Positions 17,312 through 25,647 of a stretch of 47,430 bases of DNA are shown here, in pieces. A program made the translations under genes and the position numbers. Under the pieces are notes generated by a model. That model searched no databases and was not told the origin of the DNA. It saw only the letters and a program-made list of their open reading frames with translations. This DNA comes from Methyloprofundus sp. (GTDB lineage: Bacteria; Pseudomonadota; Gammaproteobacteria; Methylococcales; Methylomonadaceae): assembly GCA_012960135.1 (NCBI GenBank), contig DUBW01000004.1, forward strand, positions 1 through 47,430, in the 5' to 3' direction. Each line of letters starts with the position of its first letter. Positions within the stretch are counted from its first letter, which is position 1.

Positions 17312-19237
17312 TTATAAGGTGTTTCCCGAGAAAATATCTCTGTTTTGAATTTCCTTTTCCGGCTCCTCAGCCATTTGAATGAGAGTCGCCTCTCCATTCT
17401 TAAATTTGGCGCATACCAACTGTCGCGCAATACGATTATACTCATTCAGCAGTAAATCACCTGTTGCGCCATAATACGGTATCGTTGCCAGATCATTAAT
17501 ATTAGCTACCACAGCATAAGCATCGATACCAAAAGCAATCAGGCTTAAATATCTTTGTGGAAACTGCTCTCGAATATCTTGCAGAGATGACATACTTAAA
17601 TCTCCCTGATAGGATTCTTCGAATAACCAGGGAATAGTACAGAAACTGATACCTTCTAGGTCCATGTCTTTATTCTTATCCGCGTAACCCGAATAGACTT
17701 TTGCCAAACCATACACAGCAACGGATCCAGCACGATTATGATAAAAATGCGGATTAATTAAGCGCGCATTTTTATCACTAGCGGCTAGGAAAATTACATC
17801 AATATCCTGCCTCCGCCTAGGCTGGTACTCGACTATACCAATGACTTTCTGTAATTGCTGAAACCTTGCTCGACTCTCATTAACACTCAACATGCCTCTT
17901 ACCGGAAAGCTATAATCCTTCGCTTTCTGATCAAAGGTTTGCACTTGCAAAATATTGCCACCCGAAGCCTCCCATGCATGCTGCAAATACTGACTCATCC
18001 GCTGACCATCTGCTGTACGCGGAGCAAGAATAATTGCATTCTTATGCCCGGCCAAACCAGCCTGTTGTACAGCCTGCTGCACTTCATCGATGGGGCTTAA
18101 CGCAAACTGATACAAATTTGATTTTACCAGCCCTTCTACATAATTCAGCGCTATAACAGGCACACTTAAGTCATTGCGCTCTGCCAGTTCTTTAATATAT
18201 TTTTTATTCAGTGGGCCTATAACCAACTGCGCACCGTCAGCAACTGCCTTTCGATATATTGTTGAAATATGCGCTTGCTGCGTATCATAAAAGCGAACAT
18301 CAGGTCTCGATCCGGCATGTTCTTGCCGGTTATAAGCCGCAACAAACCCTGCTTTTATTGCGGCAGCATAAGAGCCATAAGGACCAGATTCTGGCAAAAA
18401 CACTGCTATCATGCTGATATTAGACAATTTAAAACCAGACACCAGAAAATACCCGGAAGAAATAAGTGTTTGCCCTGGATGCTCGGGGTATTGGCTTGCC
18501 CAACCATTGAAAGCTTGCTGCCGCTCCCCCCCGCTCGGATAAGTCCGCCTAGTTTCTTCTAATGCTAACCATCCAGAATAAACAATGGATGTTTGCGGCT
18601 CCTGAAGCTGCTGCTCTAGCGTTTGCTCTGACATTAAGCTTAACAGCTCTAAAATTGCGCCATTATTACTCTGCTTTTTCTGCTCTGAGTGCAAATATAA
18701 ATCCAGCTTAATTCTTGCATACACACTATTAACAAACTCTCCGGCTAGTGCGTATGCAAAAGCGCTCATTTCATAATACTGCGCTTTTTCAGAACGCTCC
18801 AGAGAAGACACTGAAACACCTTTCAAGTGGTCTAAAGCCAACTCAGCATTCGCTGAATTTAAATCTAATTGTGCATACATTAGATTTAGTTGATTACTCT
18901 GTTTGCCGGTTAATTTTTCTACAACTATTAAATTCAGGTTCTTTCTTGCCTGATCATCCCGCGGTATTTTTAAAAATGCCTGCGCAGCCTTTAAGCGTAA
19001 AATATCCTGTCGTGCTGACGGTTGCTGCGCAAGACGCTGATACAAAAGAGCAGCATCGCCATAGTGATCCCGCTCAAATAACTTTCCGGCCCTGCGCTCC
19101 TCAGCGCCTGCCTTACTTGCAGCAGACCCATACCAATCATTCTGTAAAGCACAGCCTGACATTATCAGCAAGACACTGAGCAAGGATAATTTTATAATAT
19201 CCTGACTTTTAAGTATTAGCTTTGTATAATATTCCAT
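17312..19237 (-). CDS. lpoA: Penicillin-binding protein activator lipoprotein
   Basis: This outer-membrane lipoprotein activates the peptidoglycan synthase PBP1A. The signal peptide has a lipobox LLIMSGC with Cys29. An N-terminal TPR-like part (residues 45-260) precedes a periplasmic-binding-protein-like LppC domain (280-625, beginning ISMIAVFLPESGPYGSYAAAIKAGF). The length of 641 is near E. coli LpoA (678). It is divergent from rsmI, as in E. coli, and heads the operon with yraN, diaA and dolP. Confidence 0.92.
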   Translation of the reverse strand: MEYYTKLILKSQDIIKLSLLSVLLIMSGCALQNDWYGSAASKAGAEERRAGKLFERDHYGDAALLYQRLAQQPSARQDILRLKAAQAFLKIPRDDQARKNLNLIVVEKLTGKQSNQLNLMYAQLDLNSANAELALDHLKGVSVSSLERSEKAQYYEMSAFAYALAGEFVNSVYARIKLDLYLHSEQKKQSNNGAILELLSLMSEQTLEQQLQEPQTSIVYSGWLALEETRRTYPSGGERQQAFNGWASQYPEHPGQTLISSGYFLVSGFKLSNISMIAVFLPESGPYGSYAAAIKAGFVAAYNRQEHAGSRPDVRFYDTQQAHISTIYRKAVADGAQLVIGPLNKKYIKELAERNDLSVPVIALNYVEGLVKSNLYQFALSPIDEVQQAVQQAGLAGHKNAIILAPRTADGQRMSQYLQHAWEASGGNILQVQTFDQKAKDYSFPVRGMLSVNESRARFQQLQKVIGIVEYQPRRRQDIDVIFLAASDKNARLINPHFYHNRAGSVAVYGLAKVYSGYADKNKDMDLEGISFCTIPWLFEESYQGDLSMSSLQDIREQFPQRYLSLIAFGIDAYAVVANINDLATIPYYGATGDLLLNEYNRIARQLVCAKFKNGEATLIQMAEEPEKEIQNRDIFSGNTL

Positions 19238-19336
19238 AAATACTACAATTCAGTTACATTCGGTAAAAAATCTTTATTCAGTCTCGATTGCTCGAAGTAT
19301 ACTATTAAGCCACCACTTTCACTTCAGGACTCTAAT

Positions 19337-20194
19337 ATGCCTAACCAGCATGGCAAATTATATGTTGTTGCAACCCCAATCGGCAATTTAGCTGATTTTA
19401 GTAACCGGGCTATCGAAACATTACAGCAGGTCGATCTCATCTGCGCAGAAGATACCCGACATGCGCGGCCCCTGTTACAACATCATGGCATTACAACACA
19501 TTGCATCGCACTTCATCAACACAACGAGCAACAAAAAGCAGAAGGCTTAATCCAGAAAATTAAGCAAGGAATATCTATTGCTATTATTTCTGATGCAGGC
19601 ACCCCTCTGATAAGTGACCCTGGCATGCCGGTCGTAGCTTTAGCCCAAGCAGCGGGAATCAAGGTATCTCCAATACCGGGTGCATGCGCCTTGATAGCTG
19701 CGTTATGTGCATCAGGACTGGGCGTTACCCGATTTTCATTCTTAGGCTTTTTACCTCGTACCTCTAGCGCACGAATTAGCCTGTTTAAAGAACAGAAGAA
19801 CAATTCTGCAACCTGGGTATTCTATGAGTCCTGTCACCGCATAGATGTGTGCCTTAAGGACCTTGCCAGTGTACTGCCGGCAAGCCATGAGATAGCAATA
19901 GCCCGCGAAATAACAAAATTACACGAAACCATCGTAAAATCCAGCATACAGGAAATGCTAACTCTGTTTGCACAAGATAGTAATATGCAACGCGGTGAAT
20001 TAGTCGTCATGGTTTCTGCTGCAAAGATAGAAAAAAAACCTGACGCATTAAATGAACAGCAATTAAATACACTTAAAATTCTCTTAACAGAATGCTCTAT
20101 AAAGACAGCGGTGAAACTAACTGCAGAGCTAACAGGTCTGCGCAAAAAATTAGTCTATCAAACAGCTTTAGAATTATCAGATATTCGGAAATAA
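19337..20194 (+). CDS. rsmI: 16S rRNA (cytidine(1402)-2'-O)-methyltransferase
   Basis: It methylates the ribose of C1402 in the ribosomal decoding centre using SAM. It is a tetrapyrrole-methylase-fold protein of 285 residues. LYVVATPIGNLADFSNRA (residues 8-25), LICAEDTRHARPLLQHHGI (near 35), IAIISDAGTPLISDPG (near 80) and VTRFSFLGFLPR are all diagnostic. It is divergent from lpoA across 99 bases, with a TTCAGGAC site before the ATG. RNase P RNA follows 111 bases later, an order also known in Pseudomonas. Confidence 0.95.
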   Translation: MPNQHGKLYVVATPIGNLADFSNRAIETLQQVDLICAEDTRHARPLLQHHGITTHCIALHQHNEQQKAEGLIQKIKQGISIAIISDAGTPLISDPGMPVVALAQAAGIKVSPIPGACALIAALCASGLGVTRFSFLGFLPRTSSARISLFKEQKNNSATWVFYESCHRIDVCLKDLASVLPASHEIAIAREITKLHETIVKSSIQEMLTLFAQDSNMQRGELVVMVSAAKIEKKPDALNEQQLNTLKILLTECSIKTAVKLTAELTGLRKKLVYQTALELSDIRK

Positions 20195-20293
20195 TTCCTT
20201 TTCTCCTTATACTGATTCAAGGACTTGCAAGCCATATTAAGAAAATCAAGCCCCCAGACTATGACTTGACCTTTATAAGCTGTAAAAATCAGC

Positions 20294-20299
20294 TATAAT
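20294..20299 (+). promoter_or_regulatory. -10 box of the RNase P RNA promoter
   Basis: A perfect TATAAT lies seven bases before the predicted 5' end of the RNA. TTGACC at 20266 is 22 bases away, too far for a standard spacing, so the -35 element is probably weak or different. Confidence 0.55.
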
Positions 20300-20305
20300 A
20301 AGGCT

Positions 20306-20672
20306 AGAGTTGGTCAGGCAGTCGCTTTATTACCTGGAAACGAGTAATACAGAGGAAAGTCCGGGCTCCAAAGGGCAAGGTACCAGATAACATCTGGGAG
20401 GCGTGAGCCTACGGAAAGTGCAGCAGAAAATAAACCGCCCTTCACCTACAATCTTTGATTCTAGGTGAAGGGTAAGGGTGAAATGGTGCGGTAAGAGCGC
20501 ACCGCGTGACTGGTAACAGGAGCGGCATGGTAAACCCTACCTGGAGCAAGATCAAATAGAGGAGCAGACGCGCGGCCCGCGCGGCTCCTGGGTAGATCGC
20601 TTGAGCCATAAGGTAACTTATGGCCTAGATGAATGACTGTCCAAGACAAAACCCGGCTTATCGACCAACTCT
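20306..20672 (+). ncRNA. rnpB: RNase P RNA (bacterial class A)
   Basis: This is the catalytic RNA that removes 5' leaders from tRNA precursors. The outer helix pairs AGAGTTGGTC (20306) with GACCAACTCT (20663). The conserved core is present: GAGGAAAGTCCGGGCTCC near 20351, GAAAGTGCAGCAGAAA near 20414, and the 3' part with GGTAACTTATGG and CAAAACCCGGCTTA. The length of about 367 bases is normal. A GC-rich stretch near 20570 corresponds to a peripheral helix. Confidence 0.97.
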
Positions 20673-20812
20673 AACTAAATTAAGAGAAAATAACATTTGC
20701 AAAAATATTTATTTCTTCCCTTGCTTGCATCCTTTTTTGACTAGGCATCATTCAGCAATACTGAAGTCACAGGAAGTTACTTTTCAAGGTATGAAATAAG
20801 CTACTTTTACTT

Positions 20813-21470
20813 ATGATAAACAACACCCCGCAAAGCCCTGAAGAAACAGCCGCAATAGCCGAGTTACTGACGCCATGTCATGTTCACAGCCATACATCAA
20901 ACGACAGTCGCACATGCGACAGGGCTATAAAAGCGATTGCTTACATCATATAGTTGAAGCCTCAGTAAGCTGAGCGCCGAAAATGATGAAGGTCACAAAC
21001 TTATCCTCGCTTATTTAAACAAGAAGCATTTTATCGGTGAGATTGGGGGGATTTAAAGCCTCAGGAGATAGGCAGATGACCGTTAAATCTCGCGTCGCAT
21101 GTAAACTCGCCGCAATCAGTTACGTGCACCTGCACGAAGTGTTGCACAAAGAACCAGCCCACCAGGCAGCCTACATCCTTTCCCATCTTGGTGAACAACT
21201 CGCCTGCGGGCTATTAACTACCAGCAGAAAATATTGCGACCTGGCTTTTATGGATGTTGACGGGTGGCTTGCACGCGCTTTATTGTGCTTAACCATAGAG
21301 CCCACTTCATTTCTTACTCAGACGGCACCCAATTACACACAACACACCAGGAAATCAGCCATATTGTAAGCTGCTCAAGAGAAATTATCGGTCGCATCCT
21401 GAAAGAAATGGAAGACAAGCAGTTAATTTCCGCTCACGGTAAAACCATCGTTGTTTTTGGCACCCGCTAA
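20813..21470 (+). pseudogene. crp: Crp/Vfr-type cAMP receptor protein, decayed by several frameshifts
   Basis: Three frames together rebuild a CRP-like protein. The N-terminus reads LLTPCHVHSHTSNDS (compare FLSHCHIHKYPSKST of E. coli). Then, in another frame, come ENDEGHKLILAYLNKKHFIG, CKLAAISYVHLHEVLHKEP and [19 protein letters not shown]. Finally, in a third frame, come [20 protein letters not shown] and [16 protein letters not shown], nearly identical to the CRP recognition helix and C-terminus. At least three frame changes and internal stops rule out a working product. Similarity over the whole length shows a recent loss. It stands between rnpB and lipA. Confidence 0.88.
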
Positions 21471-21486
21471 TGTAACTATCTAACGT

Positions 21487-22452
21487 TCAGTCAGCTAACA
21501 ATTCTCGTGCCTGCTCATCAGCATGATACGATGAACGCACCATTGGCCCACTGGCAACCTGCTTAAAGCCCATTTGTTTCGCTAACAGCGCATATTCATC
21601 AAACTCTTGGGGGGTAATGTAACGCTGCACAGCTAAATGGTCAGTACTCGGCTGCAAATATTGTCCGAGAGTCAATATAGAGCACTGATGCTCACGCAAG
21701 TCCCTCATTACCTCAAGGACTTCTTCTTTAGTCTCACCAATCCCTAACATGAGTCCGGATTTAGTCGGAACTTCTGGTAACACTTGATGATGTGCCTTTA
21801 GTAAATCGAGTGACTGCTGGTAGTTAGCGCCGGGTCTCGCCTGTTTATACAGGCGTGGAATCGTTTCCAGATTATGATTAAATATATCAACAGGACTGGT
21901 CTGCAATTGTTCTAATGCAACAGACACACGCCCTCTGAAATCTGGCACCAATACTTCTATTTTAGTGACCGGTGATTGCTTACGAATCGCGTTAACACAT
22001 GCGACAAAATGGCCAGCACCACCATCTCTTAAATCATCACGGTCAACGGATGTAATGACCACATATTTAAGTGCCAGGTCTTTAATCGTTTTAGCCAGGT
22101 TGATCGGCTCATCCACATCTAGGGGCTCTGGTTTTCCATGCGCGACATCACAAAAAGGGCAGCGCCTGGTACAAAGATCGCCCATAATCATAAAAGTCGC
22201 GGTACCTAGACTAAAGCATTCATTTAAATTAGGACAGGCCGCTTCTTCACAAACACTGTGCAACTTATTTTCACGTAAGATTTTTTTGATACGAACCACA
22301 TCTTCATTACCGGTTAATTTAATCCGGATCCAGTCAGGTTTACGCAAAACCGTATCACTGGGCACTACCTTTACTGGAATTCTGGATAATTTTTCTGCAT
22401 TGCGTTGATGCGTTCCGGGAGTTGTACGAGATGGCGCCTGAATGGTGGACAT
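21487..22452 (-). CDS. lipA: Lipoyl synthase
   Basis: This radical-SAM enzyme inserts two sulfurs into protein-bound octanoyl groups for pyruvate and 2-oxoglutarate dehydrogenases and the glycine cleavage system. Both cluster sites are intact: the auxiliary [12 protein letters not shown] (near residue 68) and the radical-SAM CTRRCPFC (near 94). The C-terminal [16 protein letters not shown] block completes it. The length of 321 equals E. coli LipA. lipB is not adjacent. It is convergent with the crp pseudogene, 16 bases away, and lies 41 bases after the STAS-like gene on the same strand. Confidence 0.96.
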   Translation of the reverse strand: MSTIQAPSRTTPGTHQRNAEKLSRIPVKVVPSDTVLRKPDWIRIKLTGNEDVVRIKKILRENKLHSVCEEAACPNLNECFSLGTATFMIMGDLCTRRCPFCDVAHGKPEPLDVDEPINLAKTIKDLALKYVVITSVDRDDLRDGGAGHFVACVNAIRKQSPVTKIEVLVPDFRGRVSVALEQLQTSPVDIFNHNLETIPRLYKQARPGANYQQSLDLLKAHHQVLPEVPTKSGLMLGIGETKEEVLEVMRDLREHQCSILTLGQYLQPSTDHLAVQRYITPQEFDEYALLAKQMGFKQVASGPMVRSSYHADEQARELLAD

Positions 22453-22493
22453 AAATAGAAAATAAAAAACTAAAAAGTTGCTGAGTAAGTTAT

Positions 22494-22874
22494 CTATTCC
22501 TGCAACCAGGTCAATGCCTGCTGAGAATCTTCGAAATATTTAACTTCGCCTGAAATAAACCATGAACCTATTTTTGCCGTGTACTCCTGCCACTTTTTAT
22601 TACCAAAAATAGCGATCTTACTAAATTCATTGCCATGTTTTAAACCTAACTGAAAATCATCCCATGCAGCTCTTAACTCCCAGCCTTCTAACTCAGATCC
22701 GTCAATAAAGGCTTTAATTTCAGGATCATCAACACCCTCGAGAGCCGAATCTATCATCGGGTTAATTTTTAAATAATCTTCATGGGTAAGTTTACCCGTT
22801 GCTTTTAAGGATAGAAAAAAATCGTCACCTATTCTTTCTATCCCAATTGATAAGCCATGCCTTACCGTGCTCAT
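22494..22874 (-). CDS. SpoIIAA/STAS-like protein (DUF3478)
   Basis: It is a 126-residue soluble protein with the SpoIIAA-like (STAS-fold) pattern. It opens with [35 protein letters not shown], continues with [34 protein letters not shown] and ends in [39 protein letters not shown]. Family members are common in proteobacteria and their role is not settled; lipid or protein binding has been suggested. A GGAAAGGA ribosome site precedes the ATG. A 14-bp perfect palindrome, CTGGTTTAAACCAG, lies about 32 bases before the start and could be an operator. Confidence 0.82.
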   Translation of the reverse strand: MSTVRHGLSIGIERIGDDFFLSLKATGKLTHEDYLKINPMIDSALEGVDDPEIKAFIDGSELEGWELRAAWDDFQLGLKHGNEFSKIAIFGNKKWQEYTAKIGSWFISGEVKYFEDSQQALTWLQE

Positions 22875-22906
22875 ATTCCTTTCCTTTGTTGAGTCGCGTC
22901 ATAATA

Positions 22907-22920
22907 CTGGTTTAAACCAG
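22907..22920. promoter_or_regulatory. Palindrome upstream of the STAS-like gene
   Basis: CTGGTTTAAACCAG is a perfect 14-bp palindrome 33-46 bases before the start codon, a typical place for a repressor site. Confidence 0.35.
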
Positions 22921-23101
22921 GTATATGATCAACTAACTGATTAAAATATCGCCGAGATTTTACGCTCCCGGACTCTCCTGACTCATAGCAGGCATATGCT
23001 CTGAGCCTGCGCAGAAGCACTTAATAGTAGTGAATTTATTACTATAAATTTTTATCTAGAAGATAAGTCCCTTATTACACTATACCTTGAAACAACTAAC
23101 A

Positions 23102-23224
23102 TTAATGCACAATACCAATCACCAGTGCTGTCATGGCTAAAAACAAAACCAACTTGTCCCCAACCATTCTATCAATAACGTAGAGACCATAAAGAGTTGT
23201 TAGTATATAAATTAATTCAGTCAT
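23102..23224 (-). CDS. Small membrane protein, 40 residues, unknown function
   Basis: The peptide begins MTELIYILTTLYGLYVIDRM and ends LAMTALVIGIVH. It has two short hydrophobic stretches (residues 4-17 and 26-39) around a charged loop (DRMVGDK), so it may be a small hairpin-like membrane protein. A GAGGA ribosome site lies eight bases before the ATG. No family is recognised. The surrounding 0.7 kb (22875-23597) is otherwise empty apart from the palindrome at 22907 and a possible structured element at 23437. The call rests on the ribosome site and composition only. Confidence 0.45.
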   Translation of the reverse strand: MTELIYILTTLYGLYVIDRMVGDKLVLFLAMTALVIGIVH

Positions 23225-23436
23225 GTCCAATCCTCGTGAAACTTTTAATTATCTTTTAAACAGCTATGCGCCATTGCTTGGGCGCTACAAATGATACTCT
23301 GTGGCACCTTAATCCAGTACTTGGCATATTAGCATAAGTAAAAAGCCTAAGAGACAAAATTTCTTAAGTATTTGACTGTTGATCGACTTGTAATCTATGA
23401 TCACATGGGCCTGATAATAGTTCAGGTCTATAAATC

Positions 23437-23500
23437 AATAGCTTCGGCATAAAAAGAGCGGAAGGCAAGACGGACTGGACTCCGTCAGAATAAAGCTATT
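23437..23500 (+). other. Possible structured RNA or hairpin upstream of the exported protein gene
   Basis: The outer arms AATAGCT and AGCTATT are perfect complements enclosing a second stem, GACGGA-x-TCCGTC. The element lies about 100-160 bases before the gene at 23598. It does not match any riboswitch class I know. It could also be a small terminator-like or regulatory hairpin. Confidence 0.3.
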
Positions 23501-23597
23501 CGGCCAAATCAATATTGAATTTCTATTCAATTTCATTACATGCAGACACCATTCTGATATTTAGAATACTAATGCCTGTATTTTAAGAGGGTATAAC

Positions 23598-24308
23598 ATG
23601 AAAAATTTTTCTTTAACTTTTAAGGTTCCGCAACACTACAACACCGTTATTCATTCAATAAAACCACAGCATAATACTGCAAGCAGGCACAAAAATGGCC
23701 TGGGCTTTTGTTCTGGCATACCTAGTTTAATAACTGACAAGTCCCACGCATTATTATCCATTATCTTCCTGGCCCTGATCCTACCCTTGACCGCACATGC
23801 GCATAGAGGTGCGAAAGGCGAGGTGGATACCTGTCGAATATCCGTCGGCAAAGAAGTCATTCACTTTTCCGCCTACACACCTACTCTTTCAGGCGGCAAA
23901 AGCTTTTGTCAGATCATTCCAGAAATAGGCCCAACCGACCTGGTAATTGATTACGAAGGCAAAAACCTGCGTCATACCACCGTTGAATTTGAGGTAACGA
24001 AAGAGCCGGCGGGAACTCGCGTGTATTACCATAGCCCTGAGCAAATTACTAAAGGCACCATCGATGCTAAAGTTGACTTTACCCAGTATGGAGCCAGCGA
24101 TTATCTACTTCATGTTACCGTGCTTAACCAGGGAGAAACGATCGATTCGCATCTGCCTTTTTCTGTCGGCATAGAACAAGCGGAAAGCGCTATACCGAAT
24201 AAAATCCTGGTTCCCATTATTATCATCTTTATTATCTTTTCGGTAATGTTCTACATATCCAAAACCAATAAAAAAGAGCCGCCATCAGCGAATGGTTCAG
24301 AAGAGTAA
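23598..24308 (+). CDS. Exported, C-terminally membrane-anchored protein; predicted mature N-terminal histidine
   Basis: The family is not recognised. The 236-residue product has an unusually long N-region (about 50 residues), a hydrophobic export segment (residues 51-66) and a predicted cut after TAHA that would leave HRGAKGEVDTC as the mature start. A beta-rich ectodomain of about 130 residues with two cysteines (in DTCRISVG and SFCQIIPEIG) follows. A membrane helix (about 199-221, ILVPIIIIFIIFSVMFYIS) and a short polar tail complete it. The ATG is fixed by a GAGGGT site six bases upstream. The topology, signal-ectodomain-single helix, resembles periplasmic metal-handling proteins such as PmoD/CopC-like partners of methanotrophs, but no pmo genes are nearby. 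The copper idea is speculation. Confidence 0.72.
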   Translation: MKNFSLTFKVPQHYNTVIHSIKPQHNTASRHKNGLGFCSGIPSLITDKSHALLSIIFLALILPLTAHAHRGAKGEVDTCRISVGKEVIHFSAYTPTLSGGKSFCQIIPEIGPTDLVIDYEGKNLRHTTVEFEVTKEPAGTRVYYHSPEQITKGTIDAKVDFTQYGASDYLLHVTVLNQGETIDSHLPFSVGIEQAESAIPNKILVPIIIIFIIFSVMFYISKTNKKEPPSANGSEE

Positions 24309-24387
24309 CGCTCAAGCAACTATGCTGGAACAGTCTTTAGCTACGAAACAAATTACTTTCAGAAAAGGCCGCTCCAGCTTTCTAGCA

Positions 24388-24828
24388 TCAACCAACCCGA
24401 GGCCTTGCCTGCTTAACCGTCAATTCGCCTCGACTATCATCATCCGTTTCAGTAATTTTAAATTCTATATCAATGGCAAAATTATTATCGCCCTGATAAA
24501 TGTTTTTAAAATGCTGGTGAATAATGCGTAGATTATCACGCAAATATTCATTTTCACTCAGCACATTCCCCACCGGGGCAGGTGCATCGTAGACAGTGTC
24601 AATATTAGAATGACTGATAAACTGAGTTCCCCATGCATAGCCACTGATCGATGCAGCCAAGCGAGTAATGATAAATTCGTCTGGTATCGAATTAATTAAG
24701 CCACACTCTGCTTCAATCGGCTCTGGATTACTGATGGATATCTCGCCATATTGTGCATTACTGGAGTTAAATGACCTACTCGGTGATACGGTCACGTTGG
24801 TTACAAAAACCATCGAGCACCTACACAA
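24388..24828 (-). pseudogene. C-terminal fragment of a PEP/pyruvate-binding (PPDK/PEP synthase N-terminal) domain
   Basis: The frame reads AWGTQFISHSNIDTVYDAPAPVGNVL, then FAIDIEFKIT and ends TVKQARPRVG. The final IEFK...KQARP segment is the closing strand of the PEP/pyruvate-binding domain (PF01326 type). The ATP-grasp N-terminal part and the phosphohistidine and PEP-utilising domains are missing. The upstream side continues for about 20 codons in the same frame (VWGQVARLVQKRS-like) and then breaks down. I read a truncated remnant that is probably not functional. No other part of the enzyme is found in the window. Confidence 0.6.
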
Positions 24829-25231
24829 ACTCCTTTTTTGTACAAGCCTTGCAACTTGACCCCAAAACTCTAAGACTAGAGACTCAATAAGTCAATGAGA
24901 TACACATGAATTCATGCTATAAATGAACCCCTAAACTTTAGTTACTTACAGGCAGTTGAGAGACTGTTTGTTGTCGAAAATCAAATAACATCTTGACTTT
25001 GTGCCTTGGAATTCCTACTCTGTTTTTCCTTCGCTGCCAACCATGGAGAGCGAACGCGAGAGCTGGTAGCCCCCAGAAGGCATAGGGGCGTAGGTGGAGA
25101 CAAAAAAAGGCATTCCGAAACGCCGTACAATCATTTGAAGGAGTGTTACGAAGCCAGCGCCGAGTTTACGATGGTAGTGGTGTAGTGGCACGTACGCAGG
25201 ACGTCTGAGGCGCCGAAGGCATTAGCGGTCG
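24829..25231. other. Gene-free, relatively GC-rich stretch
   Basis: Apart from the decayed upstream end of the PEP-synthase fragment, no product is recognisable. From about 25000 the composition becomes more GC-rich than its surroundings and the sequence holds many short inverted words. Together with the next element it makes a block of roughly 450 bases of unknown, possibly transferred or mobile, non-coding DNA. Confidence 0.4.
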
Positions 25232-25383
25232 CGTTAAGTTTTTGCTGCTTGCTTGGGCTGGGATGCCCAAAACAAGCCTACAACGCGGCAAAAGCTTAAC
25301 GGGACTGATTAAAACCTACGATGCCCTATCGCTATCAGGAACTAAAAATCTTCACTTCGCTTAAGCTCCGTTTCCAAGATTTT
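25232..25383. repeat. Two large imperfect palindromes in a non-coding block
   Basis: The first palindrome (25232..25301) has outer arms CGTTAAGTTTTTGC and GCAAAAGCTTAACG, with inner GGGC/GCCC pairing (GCTTGGGC with GCCCAAAACAAGC). The second (25345..25383) has arms AAAATCTT and AAGATTTT around a 23-base centre. Their ends resemble integron core boxes, but in the wrong order. They may be part of a folded non-coding element or the remains of a transposon. Confidence 0.5.
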
Positions 25384-25647
25384 CAGCGTCTTCGGTGGCA
25401 GGGTAGGCCGCATTCAACTGCGTCATAGGAGGAGTAAAAAAAGGATTTCATTTATGGATTATAATGTCAAAGGCAAGAAGTGCCATGGTAGTACTAGGGC
25501 TCAGAGTATGAGAGATCAGAATAATTAGGGTTTATCATAGGCGCTTCCAATTGGAGCGCGTTATTTTGGCTTACGGCTTGGTTTGTTAGAATGTCACTTC
25601 GTTATCAGGCATTATATTGTTAAATTACCCTTACCCCCACACCCAAA

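Noticed and set aside
17311-17445. N-terminal extension of YraN overlapping lpoA
   Set aside because: It would be read inside lpoA, and family members start at the ATG at 17310.
20266-20271. TTGACC as -35 box of rnpB
   Set aside because: It is 22 bases from the TATAAT box, too far for a normal sigma-70 promoter.
20461-20649. Minus-strand ORF within the RNase P region
   Set aside because: It lies inside the structured RNA and has no plausible protein features.
21037-21470. Two separate small genes downstream of rnpB
   Set aside because: Both frames are parts of one CRP-like protein and belong to the crp pseudogene.
25232-25301. Integron attC site
   Set aside because: The ends fit GTTRRRY and RYYYAAC, but in the opposite order to a true attC (which starts RYYYAAC and ends GTTRRRY). 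No integrase or cassette array is present.
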